This document shows positions 16,273 through 26,017 of a stretch of 64,000 nt of DNA, piece after piece. The DNA is from Ilyomonas limi (GTDB lineage: Bacteria > Bacteroidota > Bacteroidia > Chitinophagales > Chitinophagaceae): NCBI RefSeq assembly GCF_005233845.1, contig NZ_SZQL01000017.1, positions 1 through 64,000 on the forward strand, given 5' to 3'. The notes beneath the pieces were generated by a model. That model saw nothing but the letters and a program-made list of their open reading frames with translations, was not told the DNA's origin and did no database searches. Made by a program: the position numbers and the translations under genes. Each line of letters opens with the position of its first letter. Position 1 is the first letter of the stretch.

Positions 16273-18101
16273 ACAGTTGATACTTTTTTTTGAGATGCTT
16301 CTGTGATAGCAAGTGCGGCATTTATTAAGCCAATATGAGTAAAGCCTTGGGGGTAGTTCCCAAGTAATTCGTGCGTTTCAGGATCTATTTCTTCTGAAAA
16401 AAGTCCGGTAGAACCGACATGCCGCAACATTGTCTCAAATGCCTCCTTCGCTTTTTCCAGTACCCCTGATTTTGCCAGGTTTTCAGCAAGCCAGAAATAA
16501 CAAATGCCGAAAGTGCCTTCTGTTCCTGCTATGCCATCATCTACATTAAGATAACGGTAGATCAAATTATTTTTTGATAACTGCTCATGTATCAACTGAG
16601 TGGTAGATAGCGTCCCTGGTGAAGCAGGATTACAATATCCTACGAGTGAAAGAGTCAATAAACTGGCATCTAATTCCTTTCCGTTCAATTCACGGGTGTA
16701 AGATTTCAAGTTGCTGTTATAACCCTGACGCTCTATTTTGTCGCGAATACAAGATGCTATAAGACTGAATTTTTCAAGAGGTACTTCGTTCCATTGGAAT
16801 TTTTCGGAGAGTTGTATCAGTCGGTTCAAACCAACCCAGGCCATCACTTTTGAGTGGGTATGATGGATTAAGGAAGTACGTATTTCCCAGATACCATTAT
16901 CAGGCTGCTCCCATATTTTGCAAATGGTTTCGCCCAGTCCTATCAGAAATTTACGGGTGTCCCGGTCAAAGTCTTCAACAAGCGGAGCATAGGTGTAAAA
17001 AGCATCCAACACTTCGCCATACACGTCCAACTGAAATTGCCCGCCTGCTTCATTGCCTATACGTACCGGCCTGGAGTTTTTATAGCCTTTTAGCCAGCCA
17101 AGTGTTTTTTCTTTAATGGATGCCCGTCCATAAACAGAATAAACCACCTGAACCTTTGGCCGGGTGAGTTGTGTAGCGTGTAAAATCCAGTTCATAAAGG
17201 CATGCGCCTCTTCTTCAAACCCGAGCTTTACCAATACCCGGATGGTAAAGGAAGCATCTCGCAGCCAGCAATAGCGGTAGTCCCAATTTCTCACTCCACC
17301 CACTTCTTCGGGCAAGGAAGCGGTTGGGGCGGCAATAATAGCGCCGGAGGGTGCGTGGGTCAGCAGTTTTAGTACCAGCACACTTCGCCGGACTTCTTTT
17401 TCATATACACCTGAATACCGGAAATTGCACATCCAATTTTTCCAATACGTAACGGTGTTTTGCATGCGGCTCCAACCGGTAACTTTTACTTCCGGAATAA
17501 TAGCAGGACTTTGGCCAGCGTAGCTAAAGGAAAAAATAACCCGCTCCCCGGGCTGCAACGAAAATTCGGCGTTTACTTTATCTTTCCCCGAACTTAGTTT
17601 TAGCTGCGCCCCTTCCAGCGTACTCAAAAGAGTAAAAGCGTTTCCTTTCCAACTGAAATGTATTCCTAATTTTTGCCGATCTTTCAAATGCGGCAATTCC
17701 CTTCCATAAAATAGGCGGGGTACAAATTCCATTTTCATCTGCACTGTTCCTGAAACGCTTTCTGCTACGCGTAGTATTTCATGGTCCGCAAAAAGTGCAT
17801 GTTTTTTCTCTTCTTCGCTGTTCACTGCAAAAGCATCCATTAACCGTACCTTACCGCTTTCAGTTTCAAAAATAGTCTCAACCACATTGGTATCCGCAAT
17901 ATATGCCTGCGTGGAAATGTAGTGATCTGTATTAGGATTAATGGAGAAATGCCCGCCCTGTTCTTCATCTAAAAGAGCAGCAAAAATGGCGGGTGAATCA
18001 AATTCCGGAAGGCAACACCAATCAATGGAACCTTTGTTACTCACTAAAGCCGCTGACCGTGCATTACCAATGAGTGCATAATCAGAAAGCTTATTGGGCA
18101 T
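16269..18101 (-). CDS. GH15 family glucoamylase/trehalase-like glycosidase
   Basis: A 610-residue protein without a signal peptide, so cytoplasmic. The N-terminal beta domain begins LSDYALIGNARSAALVSNKG and S-I-D-W-C-C-L-P-E-F-D-S-P. The (alpha/alpha)6 barrel begins near VGGVRNWDYRYCWLRDASF, the conserved substrate pocket of bacterial GH15. Also present are GNEAGGQFQLDVYGEVLDA and EGTFGICYFWLAENLAKSG, and a C-terminal SEEIDPETHELLGNYPQGFT block containing conserved acidic residues. The length is typical. Family members hydrolyse alpha-glucosidic bonds in glucans or trehalose; specificity cannot be read here. A trehalose-synthase-like GH13 gene is at 61038-62687. Confidence 0.92.
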   Translation of the reverse strand: MPNKLSDYALIGNARSAALVSNKGSIDWCCLPEFDSPAIFAALLDEEQGGHFSINPNTDHYISTQAYIADTNVVETIFETESGKVRLMDAFAVNSEEEKKHALFADHEILRVAESVSGTVQMKMEFVPRLFYGRELPHLKDRQKLGIHFSWKGNAFTLLSTLEGAQLKLSSGKDKVNAEFSLQPGERVIFSFSYAGQSPAIIPEVKVTGWSRMQNTVTYWKNWMCNFRYSGVYEKEVRRSVLVLKLLTHAPSGAIIAAPTASLPEEVGGVRNWDYRYCWLRDASFTIRVLVKLGFEEEAHAFMNWILHATQLTRPKVQVVYSVYGRASIKEKTLGWLKGYKNSRPVRIGNEAGGQFQLDVYGEVLDAFYTYAPLVEDFDRDTRKFLIGLGETICKIWEQPDNGIWEIRTSLIHHTHSKVMAWVGLNRLIQLSEKFQWNEVPLEKFSLIASCIRDKIERQGYNSNLKSYTRELNGKELDASLLTLSLVGYCNPASPGTLSTTQLIHEQLSKNNLIYRYLNVDDGIAGTEGTFGICYFWLAENLAKSGVLEKAKEAFETMLRHVGSTGLFSEEIDPETHELLGNYPQGFTHIGLINAALAITEASQKKVSTV

Positions 18102-18399
18102 ACCGGAAAGTTTAGCTGGATTTTTATTAAGTTAAAGTCTTTACGCTTATAAGCGGAAACTGCTATAACAGATGCTCATTCTTAAATCGGGCACATTGCC
18201 TGTTAATACGAAAAGATATTTTTCGGGTTGCCTGTTTAAGCCCTGAGATTTACTTCCAAGACTACAAGCAACAGTTCTATTGCTGGAATGCAGATAACAG
18301 CAAATGATTTTTCTATATCTGAGGCATTATGAAAACATATCACTGGTTATCAACAAGTGAATAAGTATGGTGCATCGGTAACCGCTTTATGATGTGCAC

Positions 18400-19287
18400 T
18401 CACACATTTTTCAATAATCTTACTTCTATTTGACCATTATTCACCCGCACTTCAAACTTAGGTTGCGGGGCTGTAGCGGGCCCATCTACCACGCTGCCAT
18501 CCTGCAGAGAAAAAACGGAGCCATGCCAGGGACAGCGTACATTGCCATCGTCCAGCAAATCGCCTTCAGAAAGCGGACCGCCCAGGTGCGAACAAGTATG
18601 TGCAATAGCATATATTTCGCCGTTTTTCCGTGCCAGCAGCACCGGCACTTCGCCAGCATTTACACAGCGCATTGTATTTTCTGCCAATTCGTTTTCGGGC
18701 AGCACGGCAATAAAATCCTCCGGATATTCTGCTGCTGTAGCAGTGTGGTCAACGCCAATCTGCTCTCCATAAACAAGATGTCCACCCAGATAAGCCGCCA
18801 GCGATGCCACGCCATAACCAAGCATTGCCAACCCAATTGCTGTTTTACGGGAACCTTTTTGTTTGCGTAGGAAATACGAGGTGGTATATAAAGTAGTCGC
18901 AGTAACGTTCAACAGGGCATGCATCAAGCCAATTTTGCGACTTTTTCCGGATGTGCCGGTCCAGTCAGTCAGCCCGGTAATGGCTGACCCGGCCGCACCT
19001 ACGAGCCCTACGGCAATAGCTGCATCTGCTCCTGCTTTATATTTTTTTCCGCCGAGCAATTCAAGGCTGTCTAAAACAGCAGCGGCCGTCCATGCCCCAA
19101 CGGGAACATCTGTTAATACAGGATGAAGCGGGTGGCCAAGCCAAACTCCATGCAAAAAGTCCTTAATTTCCTGGCCGGTTTTACCGCCGGCTTCAAAAGT
19201 TTTGATAATAGCGGGTTGAACCGCATCGCCCACCTTATCCAGCCACTCCTGTTGTGTGAGCGCGTTGATTACTGTTTCCTGGCTCAT
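18400..19287 (-). CDS. DUF2231 membrane domain fused to a Rieske [2Fe-2S] domain
   Basis: A 295-residue protein. Residues 40-175 form a DUF2231-type four-helix membrane domain with the signature GVWLGHPLHPVLTDVPVGAW (His-rich, possible haem or quinone site). Residues 190-290 form a Rieske ferredoxin domain with cluster ligands C-S-H and C-P-W-H (in TCSHLGGPLSEG and RCPWHGSVF). An electron-transfer role at the membrane is inferred; the partner is unknown. The start is fixed by an unusually good Shine-Dalgarno sequence. The GH15 pair lies 300 bp downstream on the same strand, not clearly in one operon. Confidence 0.9.
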   Translation of the reverse strand: MSQETVINALTQQEWLDKVGDAVQPAIIKTFEAGGKTGQEIKDFLHGVWLGHPLHPVLTDVPVGAWTAAAVLDSLELLGGKKYKAGADAAIAVGLVGAAGSAITGLTDWTGTSGKSRKIGLMHALLNVTATTLYTTSYFLRKQKGSRKTAIGLAMLGYGVASLAAYLGGHLVYGEQIGVDHTATAAEYPEDFIAVLPENELAENTMRCVNAGEVPVLLARKNGEIYAIAHTCSHLGGPLSEGDLLDDGNVRCPWHGSVFSLQDGSVVDGPATAPQPKFEVRVNNGQIEVRLLKNV

Positions 19288-19295
19288 TCGTTTTT

Positions 19296-19301
19296 CCTCC
19301 T
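19296..19301 (-). promoter_or_regulatory. Consensus Shine-Dalgarno AGGAGG before the DUF2231-Rieske gene
   Basis: The minus strand reads AGGAGG-AAAAACGA-ATG, a full anti-16S match with an 8-base spacer. Other genes in this window start from A-rich leaders without such a site, as usual in Bacteroidota. Confidence 0.7.
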
Positions 19302-19525
19302 TGGTTTAATAAAATCAAATCGCAATAGATTAATGGATAAAGCTTTATACTTCCACAAACTATGCCACGGCATCCTTGCAGGCAATGCTCATTTTGTATA
19401 TAAACTGTAGAAGAATATATGGTGGGGAAGTGTAGCTGTTTAGCTAACAAAAGAATTGATTTGTGAAAGCACTAACCAGGGCAGAAGGCACTGGTGGCAA
19501 AGCCAGCGAGTGGGAATAAGTATGC

Positions 19526-20740
19526 CTACAACCGAATGAAAGAGGTTTCAGCTTCCTTATCCTTATACATTTCCGTTCTCGGGTGAAAAGCGTTCCACGA
19601 TTTCCATGTTTCTAAATAAGATTGCAACTCCTCCAACTGCGTACCTTGTAAAGCGCCGTCAATGCAGGCACCTTGCATATTCCACGTAGATTGTGTGTTT
19701 ACATCTCTTATGTTGCCTGTATTCCCAATTCTTTCAAAATGTAAAACATAGCCTTTTACCTTTCTATTCCATAAATGAAAAGATGCATTATCTGTTTCAA
19801 GCGTTAGTAATACAGATACATCAGGTAAAGAATCTTCTAAAAATCTTGTGGCGGTTAGCGCCTCCCAATCATATGCTTTTGCATATCCATTGTACAATAC
19901 CCCTATTACCAAAGATTTTGATTTGTATTCTTCAGCATTTGCCTGCATATATTTAAGCCTGAAGTACGCTCTGTCATTATTTGCTAAACCGTAGGCAGCT
20001 AAGTAGTTGGAGTCTGGTTGCATTATCACAGCCTCCGGATATTCTTTGAACCAACTGGATAACGTGACCTGGCGCGATGGAATTTCTTCAAGCTTTTTAT
20101 CTTTCATCGGGCCTGCTATGGCTACTCCTGTTTCCTGCTGCCACCAGCTTTTTGTTGCTTTATCTTCAAACACAGAATTAAAGTTATTCAGCCCCATTAA
20201 CACAAAATTAGCGGGCTTACCTTCTACTACAGCATTGTACACCCGTGCAGACCTGCACAAAGTGCAATAGGTGATAAGAACAGGTGTTCCGCCAATAGTA
20301 TCTGCCACCTGGTGGTGGTAGCCTACAATTTGTATTGGGTATGCTTTGGCAATACCATTCATCGCTACGCCTATTACAAGTTTATCGCTGCTTATTTTAT
20401 TCCTGTTTTTTGGTGCAAATGTTTTTACCTGTACAGGTTGATATATTTGTGCAGGTGCCATGTAATAGTTAAAATAATAAAATACTATTACATACCCTGC
20501 AAATACCGGCAATAGTAAAAGCTTCTGCCATATTTTTTTATACCTCACAATATAATATACAGGGTAAGCTATCAGCACTAATGCAAGCACACGTAACCAT
20601 AGAATGTTATGATGAAAGAAATAAGTAATAGCTGTGGTCTCTTTCTCCTGAATGTCTGTAAAAGGCATCAGAGAATATACACCCCATACTTCTGTACCGA
20701 ATAGTAACAGCAGCCCCGCCACCAAAAAGAAAACTCGCAT
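19526..20740 (-). CDS. DUF3179 domain-containing membrane protein
   Basis: A 404-residue protein. Three N-terminal membrane segments (about 3-22, 47-67, 73-93) precede a soluble DUF3179 domain. The signature VADTIGGTPVLITYCTLCRS with its C-x-x-C pair is diagnostic, followed by FVLMGLNNFNSVFEDKATKS and SWWQQETGVAIAGP. The domain occurs in bacteria and archaea without an assigned reaction. The CTLC pair and the conserved W suggest a redox or metal-related role (inference). Separate transcription unit. Confidence 0.88.
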   Translation of the reverse strand: MRVFFLVAGLLLLFGTEVWGVYSLMPFTDIQEKETTAITYFFHHNILWLRVLALVLIAYPVYYIVRYKKIWQKLLLLPVFAGYVIVFYYFNYYMAPAQIYQPVQVKTFAPKNRNKISSDKLVIGVAMNGIAKAYPIQIVGYHHQVADTIGGTPVLITYCTLCRSARVYNAVVEGKPANFVLMGLNNFNSVFEDKATKSWWQQETGVAIAGPMKDKKLEEIPSRQVTLSSWFKEYPEAVIMQPDSNYLAAYGLANNDRAYFRLKYMQANAEEYKSKSLVIGVLYNGYAKAYDWEALTATRFLEDSLPDVSVLLTLETDNASFHLWNRKVKGYVLHFERIGNTGNIRDVNTQSTWNMQGACIDGALQGTQLEELQSYLETWKSWNAFHPRTEMYKDKEAETSFIRL

Positions 20741-21542
20741 ATTTTAAATGGATATAAACTAATTGTAATGCTATGTAAACAATGTTTCTCTTTATATCAA
20801 TTTTCAAAGCCCAGCGAAGTGTTCCATTTAGCAGGTTTTTTATGATAGTATAGCACTTTAAATTATGGCAGCTTTACCATCATCCTTATTTTAATTTTCA
20901 CTGCTTTTAATGTCCTTTTCACCAACAATCCTCAAGCGCTATACAAAAACCCATTCCACAGAGAAAGCACCACTATTCATCTTTGAAAACCTAAAAGCAT
21001 TTATTACACTTTTAGAAACAAGCTCTTGCCGCCAAATCTTACTTAAGCTTTGCGGTAGAACTTCTTTACTATTTGTAGAAAATCTACACTCATTCACCAC
21101 AACAGTTATTCAATTGCAGAAAGACAAGTTATCCACTATTCACAGCAGGCACTACGTTACGAAAGCAAAGAAAAGCCCATCTAAAGAGCAAAGTAGCTTA
21201 TTACAGGGCTATCACAAATCTGCATCGGTAAAATAGGAATGCACAGCGGTGAACAGGAAAATATCATAGGTGGTAACGATAAGTGAATAGTGCAGGAAGA
21301 AACAATGTGCGGCTGAAATGAGTATAAACAAAAATGTAACCATTATAGGTCAGCATGCAACAGCAATAGTTAAGGCTGAAATAATCAAAGATAATAACCA
21401 CTAAAAATGATGTGTAGCAACTAAAAATACTCCGGCAGTACCTCCTGTGCTCCCCATTCCGCACGTCCCTTAGCTCCTGTGCATAAGCTAAGAAAAGACA
21501 TGCGGAGAAGAGCAGCTACGACGGAACTCATGCCGATTGTTG
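20741..21542. other. About 800 bp without a convincing gene
   Basis: One 108-codon frame (20910-21236, +) is open but has no signal, domain, or family-like composition, and its codon choice differs from neighbours. A short segment near 21425-21485 repeats CTCCTGTGC twice. A lone TTATCCAC is at 21129. I see no RNA gene. Confidence 0.4.
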
Positions 21543-23234
21543 CTATTTAATAACAACAATTTTTTGTGTTATTCCTGTAGAGTTGTCTTTAAGAAAATAA
21601 ACGCCCGAAGGCAAGTGCGTAATATTGATGGAGCTATTTCCATTAACTTTTTGCGTCAACAATATTTTGCCCGATTGGTTAGTAAGGGTAAATGTTGCTG
21701 ACCTGCCACCATTCTGTATGTGAATTATATCTTTTGCAGGATTGGGATAAGCAGAAAACTTACTGTCGCTGCTTGCTGTAAACATTACTTTCTTCTGGTT
21801 TACAGAAGCAATAGGACTTGTGCTCGTGCTGGTATATTTTAATTTTACAATCCAGTAATCATCGTATCCCTTTGAGGGGATCGTTTTATCTCCGGAAATT
21901 GTTGAATTAGAAGATCCGCCTACTACATAAACATTTGGCCGCACTTCTTTTACCACCTCACATATATCATTTTCCCTTCCACCAATGGTTTTATCCCATT
22001 GAATATTACCTATACTATCTGTTTTTACTACCCAATAATCAAAGTAAGGATCACCAAATTCATCACCACACGCCCCCGGGCACTTATTATCTTCTGTTTT
22101 ATCTCCGGATTTATTGGACCAGGACTCTGAAGCCATAATGTAGCCTCCGTCACTGGTTTGCTGAATGCTTAGATTATCGTTACCATCCAGGCTACTTCCG
22201 CCGATCGTTTTATCCCATTGTTTGTTACCTTTAGTATCCAGTTTTACTATCCAATAATCATAGTTGCCTTTGCTGTTCTCGGTTTTGTCGCCGGTTGCAT
22301 TTGAATTGGAAAGACCGCCTACAATATAACCACCATCACGGGTCTGTTGAATGGTATTATACCCATCATTACCGGTAAATCCACCGGTATCACCCCCACC
22401 GATCGTTTTATCCCATTGAATTTGTCCATTACCGTTCAGCTTTACAATCCAATAATCATATGAATAAGTGACATCGGTGCAATTGCATTTATTATTTTCT
22501 GTTTTTTCGCCCGACGCATTGGAGTTGGATTGCCCGCTTATAATATAACCACCGTCTTTAGTTTGGTGAATAGCGGTCAATCCATCTACACCGCTTCCAC
22601 CAATAGTTCTTTGCCATTGAATGTTACCCGCTTTGTCTATTTTCAATACCCAATAGTCATTGCTACCCCTGCTGTTTTGTGTTTTTTCACCCGATCTGTC
22701 GGAGATAGACGTACCGCCCAAAATATATCCCCCGTCCTTTGTTTGCTCAACAGACGATAAATAATCATAATTACTTCCTCCAATGGTTTTATCCCATTCT
22801 ATTTTTCCGCTTCTGTTCAGTTTTACTATCCAAAAATCTTCCAACCCTCTGCTGTTTTGCGTTTTTTCACCCGACTTATCAGACAAGGAACTCCCTCCCA
22901 AAATATAACCACTATCCTTCGTTTGATGAATAGAGGATAAATAATCAGCAGCACTTCCACCAATTGTTTTATCCCATTGAATTTTTCCATGCCTGTTATA
23001 CTTTACTATCCAATAATCATAACCTCCCCTGCTATCTTCCGTTTTGTCTCCTGAAATGTTTGAAGCCGAATAACCACCTGCAATCAACCCCTTATCGTTT
23101 GTCAGATACATACTTTGTAAATCATCATAGGAACTGCTCCCCGATACAACCTGGTTGGTAATGGCAGGCTGACCAAATGCATGTAAACAAATGAAAGCCG
23201 CTGTACAAAGTGGCATAAGTAATTTGTGTTTCAT
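21543..23234 (-). CDS. Secreted repeat protein with T9SS type A sorting domain
   Basis: A 563-residue protein: signal peptide (about 1-21), seven tandem repeats of about 55-70 residues (residues 50-470), and a C-terminal type A sorting domain (FSAYPNPAKDIIHI, then GVYFLKDNSTG). Each repeat has the order G-G-Y-I-x-G-G, SGEKT/SGDKT, DYWIVKLN, IQWDKTIGG and QTKDGGYI, like a beta-propeller blade of the T9SS cargo type. Repeats 4 and 6 carry Cys-containing insertions (NNKCNC, NKCPGAC). It is probably a surface-exposed propeller; the ligand is unknown. Monocistronic. Confidence 0.9.
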   Translation of the reverse strand: MKHKLLMPLCTAAFICLHAFGQPAITNQVVSGSSSYDDLQSMYLTNDKGLIAGGYSASNISGDKTEDSRGGYDYWIVKYNRHGKIQWDKTIGGSAADYLSSIHQTKDSGYILGGSSLSDKSGEKTQNSRGLEDFWIVKLNRSGKIEWDKTIGGSNYDYLSSVEQTKDGGYILGGTSISDRSGEKTQNSRGSNDYWVLKIDKAGNIQWQRTIGGSGVDGLTAIHQTKDGGYIISGQSNSNASGEKTENNKCNCTDVTYSYDYWIVKLNGNGQIQWDKTIGGGDTGGFTGNDGYNTIQQTRDGGYIVGGLSNSNATGDKTENSKGNYDYWIVKLDTKGNKQWDKTIGGSSLDGNDNLSIQQTSDGGYIMASESWSNKSGDKTEDNKCPGACGDEFGDPYFDYWVVKTDSIGNIQWDKTIGGRENDICEVVKEVRPNVYVVGGSSNSTISGDKTIPSKGYDDYWIVKLKYTSTSTSPIASVNQKKVMFTASSDSKFSAYPNPAKDIIHIQNGGRSATFTLTNQSGKILLTQKVNGNSSINITHLPSGVYFLKDNSTGITQKIVVIK

Positions 23235-23699
23235 GGTATTTTATTTTTGGTTGAAGAAAAGATTTAGCGGGGTTGTAAAACTCAGAGCAGGCATTTGCAG
23301 GATCACAAAAACAGGGCAGCTATAAGTTAGTTTAATTATGTAAGATAACACTATTTATTTTAAATAAAAAGTAATCGAATAAGAATTGATTTTGAGATTG
23401 AAAAATGCACATTTTTCTTCGCAGTATCTCCTTCTATAGAGTAGGTGATATAAGCCGCGGACATACCGTAAGAACTTCCCTTTAAAATAAATCACTTTTA
23501 ATTATCAATTCCGGGCAGTACCTGCATTACTGCCTGAAGCTACCCCAGACATGTGAAAAAGGCGTGATGCAGTATGGTGTTTTTCACGTTGAAGAGCGTA
23601 ATTAAAGGATTATATATTTGAAACAGCAAACGTTAATTAAAAAATAACCATAGCTTTTGCTATCACAACAAATTTTCTCAACACCTAAAATTCCCTCTT
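23235..23699. other. 465-bp intergenic region with one promoter candidate
   Basis: This divergent spacer holds no coding frame. A TTG/TATATTTG promoter candidate for the downstream small secreted protein is annotated separately. Confidence 0.5.
23589..23620 (+). promoter_or_regulatory. Bacteroidota-type promoter candidate
   Basis: TTG (23589-23591) and TATATTTG (23613-23620) match the -33 and TAnnTTTG -7 elements. The spacer is 21 bases, slightly longer than the usual 19-20. It would leave a leader of about 75 bases before the start at 23700. Confidence 0.45.
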
Positions 23700-24113
23700 A
23701 TGAAAACCCTAACCATGCTTTTACTTGCTTCCCTTTGCTTAGTTAGCAGCTTTACAAACGCGGATAAATATTATGTTATCAAGCAAATTCTGGAAGACCA
23801 TAAATACACCATTGTGAAAGATATTTATGGATATATAGCACAAGGAGAAACGGTGTATTATTACAAGACTTTTTATGCAAATACCACTTATGCCATTTAT
23901 GGCTTTAGTGAAGATGAAAACGTAAATGATTTGGATATAGAAGTGCAATATAGTGATGGCACTACTTATATGAATGATAGCGGCTCAGATGATGAACCAG
24001 TTGTTGTGTTTACACCATCATATACACGTACAATGAAGGTTGTTTTAAAGAATTATAGTTCATATACACCTGATGATGAATCAAGATGTGAGTTTCTGAT
24101 AGCAGCTAAATAA
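23700..24113 (+). CDS. Small secreted protein of unknown function
   Basis: A 137-residue protein with a signal peptide (MKTLTMLLLASLCLVSSFTN, then A). The mature part is acidic and Tyr-rich with alternating hydrophobic residues, consistent with a beta sandwich: YYYKTFYANTTYAIYGFSED, then DLDIEVQYSDG and TRTMKVVLKNYSSY. This pattern resembles bacterial pre-peptidase or emp24-like beta domains that shape extracellular modules, but no family can be named with confidence. It has its own promoter candidate and a perfect terminator hairpin, so it is a single-gene unit. Confidence 0.7.
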   Translation: MKTLTMLLLASLCLVSSFTNADKYYVIKQILEDHKYTIVKDIYGYIAQGETVYYYKTFYANTTYAIYGFSEDENVNDLDIEVQYSDGTTYMNDSGSDDEPVVVFTPSYTRTMKVVLKNYSSYTPDDESRCEFLIAAK

Positions 24114-24172
24114 ATATTTGTTAGAAAGCTAATTTTCAGTATTCTTCAAAGCATTACTTCAATGTACCATAA

Positions 24173-24211
24173 GTATCTAAAAGGCAGATTATAAACCTGC
24201 CTTTTAGATAC
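24173..24211 (+). terminator. Perfect 15-bp terminator hairpin
   Basis: GTATCTAAAAGGCAG (24173-24187) pairs with CTGCCTTTTAGATAC (24197-24211), 60 bases after the small secreted protein gene. Confidence 0.8.
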
Positions 24212-24298
24212 AACTACATTTATCTCGATACGCTTTATATTTTCAAACAGACTTTAAGCAAAAAAGTCTGATAAAAATATCACATGCAAACAAAATAA

Positions 24299-24330
24299 AA
24301 AAGCCCTTTGAGATAAACTCAAGGGCTTTA
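24299..24330 (-). terminator. Terminator hairpin for the minus-strand oxidoreductase gene
   Basis: AAAAGCCCTTTGAG and CTCAAGGGCTTT form a stem with one bulged base and a 5-base loop. On the minus strand it is followed by a T run, 35 bases past the stop of the Gfo/Idh gene. Confidence 0.7.
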
Positions 24331-24364
24331 TAAAATATGAATGTATAAATATAATATCAAGCAC

Positions 24365-25648
24365 TCAAACCAATTTCCATTCCTTTCGGTACTCCCGGTG
24401 CAAATATTGATTGGCTTCTTTATCATTCACAAAACGCTCCTTTTCACTATCCCAATTCAGCTTTCTGTTTAAGCGATAAGAAATGATTCCAAGGTGCATA
24501 GGCAGCGTGAGTTTGCGGGCATAAGCAAGGTTCGATTCAGGCTGCTTGCGCGATTTAACTGCATCAATAAAGTTCTGCTGGTGCCCCGGTGAGCGTACAA
24601 TGGTTTTCGGCACTTCGGGTATATCATTCAATACCTTGCCGTCTATACGTATTTCACGCGTATCATAATCACAAATCAGCGTTCCCTTATCGCCTTCAAA
24701 AAAAGCGCCTATGCCACGGTCTGCAGCGCCGGGAACATCGGGTGGCACATGTGTCCAGTGTACATTAAGGTCATCAAATTCGTAGTCCACGTCCAGCCAC
24801 AGTGGCGCATCGTTGATGCCCTTGGGTGCCTCTCCTGTTGCACTCACTGTTTTCAGATTTTTAGGTTCTAAAGACCAGTACATAATATCGGCAATATGGC
24901 ACCAAAAATCTGCAAACACACCGCCCGAATAGTCCAGAAAGTATCTGTAAGTAAAATGGCATCGTTGTGGTGTATATTCAGCATAAGGAGCAGGCCCGAG
25001 CCACATATCCCAGTTGAGTGTTTTTGGAGGAGTTTGTATTTGGGCCGGACCTAAATCGGGTGGAAGCCCTGTTTTCCACAAGCGCACTGTATGCACTTTA
25101 CCTATTGCGCCCGAGCGGATGATTTCTACCACACGATGGTAGTTATCGCCTGCATGAATTTGCGTACCCATCTGGAAAATCCGTTTATGCTTATCCAGGT
25201 TGCGAAGCATCATTTGCCCTTCGCCAATATCGTACGAAAGCGGTTTTTCGCCATATACATCTTTGCCTGCCTGGAAAGCCATGGTGGCAATTTGCGCATG
25301 CCAGTGGTCGGGCGTAGCACAGGTAATAGCATCAATGTCTTTACGGTCAAGCACACGCCTGAAATCGCCATACAGGTCTGCTTTTGTGCCGGGCTGTAGT
25401 GTTTGCAGCGTTTTAAACGTGCTGTTTAAATGATCCTCATCCACGTCGCATAACGCAACAATCTCTGCCTCCGGTAAAGCAGCAAACCATTTCATGTGGT
25501 TGTTGCCCATTCCGCCAAGACCTATATGGGCTACTCTTACTTTATCGCTTGGCGCTATAGTACGACCCAGTGCCGGAAGGAATGCAAAACTTAATGCAGC
25601 GGCGCCACCCTGCTTTATAAAATGTCTCCTGTTTAATGTGTTACTCAT
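24365..25648 (-). CDS. Gfo/Idh/MocA-family oxidoreductase with Tat signal
   Basis: A 427-residue protein with a Tat signal (N-R-R-H-F-I-K-Q, then an Ala-rich hydrophobic stretch). The Rossmann domain starts VRVAHIGLGGMGNNH (G-x-G-G-M-G nucleotide loop) and contains ALCDVDE. The catalytic lysine lies in G-E-K-P-L. Later blocks TPPKTLNWDMWLGPAPYAEY and SGGVFADFWCHIADIMYW mark the Bacteroidota branch of periplasmic oxidoreductases acting on sugars or glycosides. Substrate is unknown. The first ATG at 25654 is possible, but 25648 gives the usual N-terminus. Single gene with a terminator. Confidence 0.92.
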   Translation of the reverse strand: MSNTLNRRHFIKQGGAAALSFAFLPALGRTIAPSDKVRVAHIGLGGMGNNHMKWFAALPEAEIVALCDVDEDHLNSTFKTLQTLQPGTKADLYGDFRRVLDRKDIDAITCATPDHWHAQIATMAFQAGKDVYGEKPLSYDIGEGQMMLRNLDKHKRIFQMGTQIHAGDNYHRVVEIIRSGAIGKVHTVRLWKTGLPPDLGPAQIQTPPKTLNWDMWLGPAPYAEYTPQRCHFTYRYFLDYSGGVFADFWCHIADIMYWSLEPKNLKTVSATGEAPKGINDAPLWLDVDYEFDDLNVHWTHVPPDVPGAADRGIGAFFEGDKGTLICDYDTREIRIDGKVLNDIPEVPKTIVRSPGHQQNFIDAVKSRKQPESNLAYARKLTLPMHLGIISYRLNRKLNWDSEKERFVNDKEANQYLHREYRKEWKLV

Positions 25649-26017
25649 GAGCAATCGTTGAATTTTTATTTAGGTTGGTAAGTTATAAAAAACCTGATAA
25701 AGTTGTATATTTTCTTCTCCACGATACTTCATTTTACGGCACATATAAAGAGATCCAAAAGGTATGGTAGTGTTTATAATTATGTTGATAATCATATTAA
25801 GGTTTAAAGGAGTAGCCGCTTCATTGTCTTATGCTTCCTGCGTAATGCACTGTATTCAATCTATAAATGTTATGCAAAGAGATAGTGTGGCGAAGAAGCG
25901 TCCACACCATTAAACTTGCCATATGAACCATTACTACAAAGTTCTGAATCACTTAGCTAAGTGTATTCCCTAAACCAATACATTTGAACTACAGCTATCA
26001 TTCAATTACACCAATAT
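25649..26017. other. 369-bp divergent intergenic region
   Basis: This region lies between the divergent oxidoreductase and metallo-beta-lactamase genes and must contain both promoters. No exact consensus element or hairpin was found and no coding frame was seen. Confidence 0.4.

Noticed and set aside
21126-21140. TTATCCAC resembling a DnaA box
   Set aside because: A single copy without AT-rich unwinding region, dnaA or dnaN nearby; not an origin.
20910-21236. 108-codon open frame on the plus strand
   Set aside because: No signal peptide, domain, family resemblance or start-site feature; composition differs from neighbouring genes. Kept only as a remark in the gap entry.
21543-23234. Regular repeats that could suggest a CRISPR array
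   Set aside because: Repeats are about 180 bp, in one reading frame and variable; they encode protein repeats.
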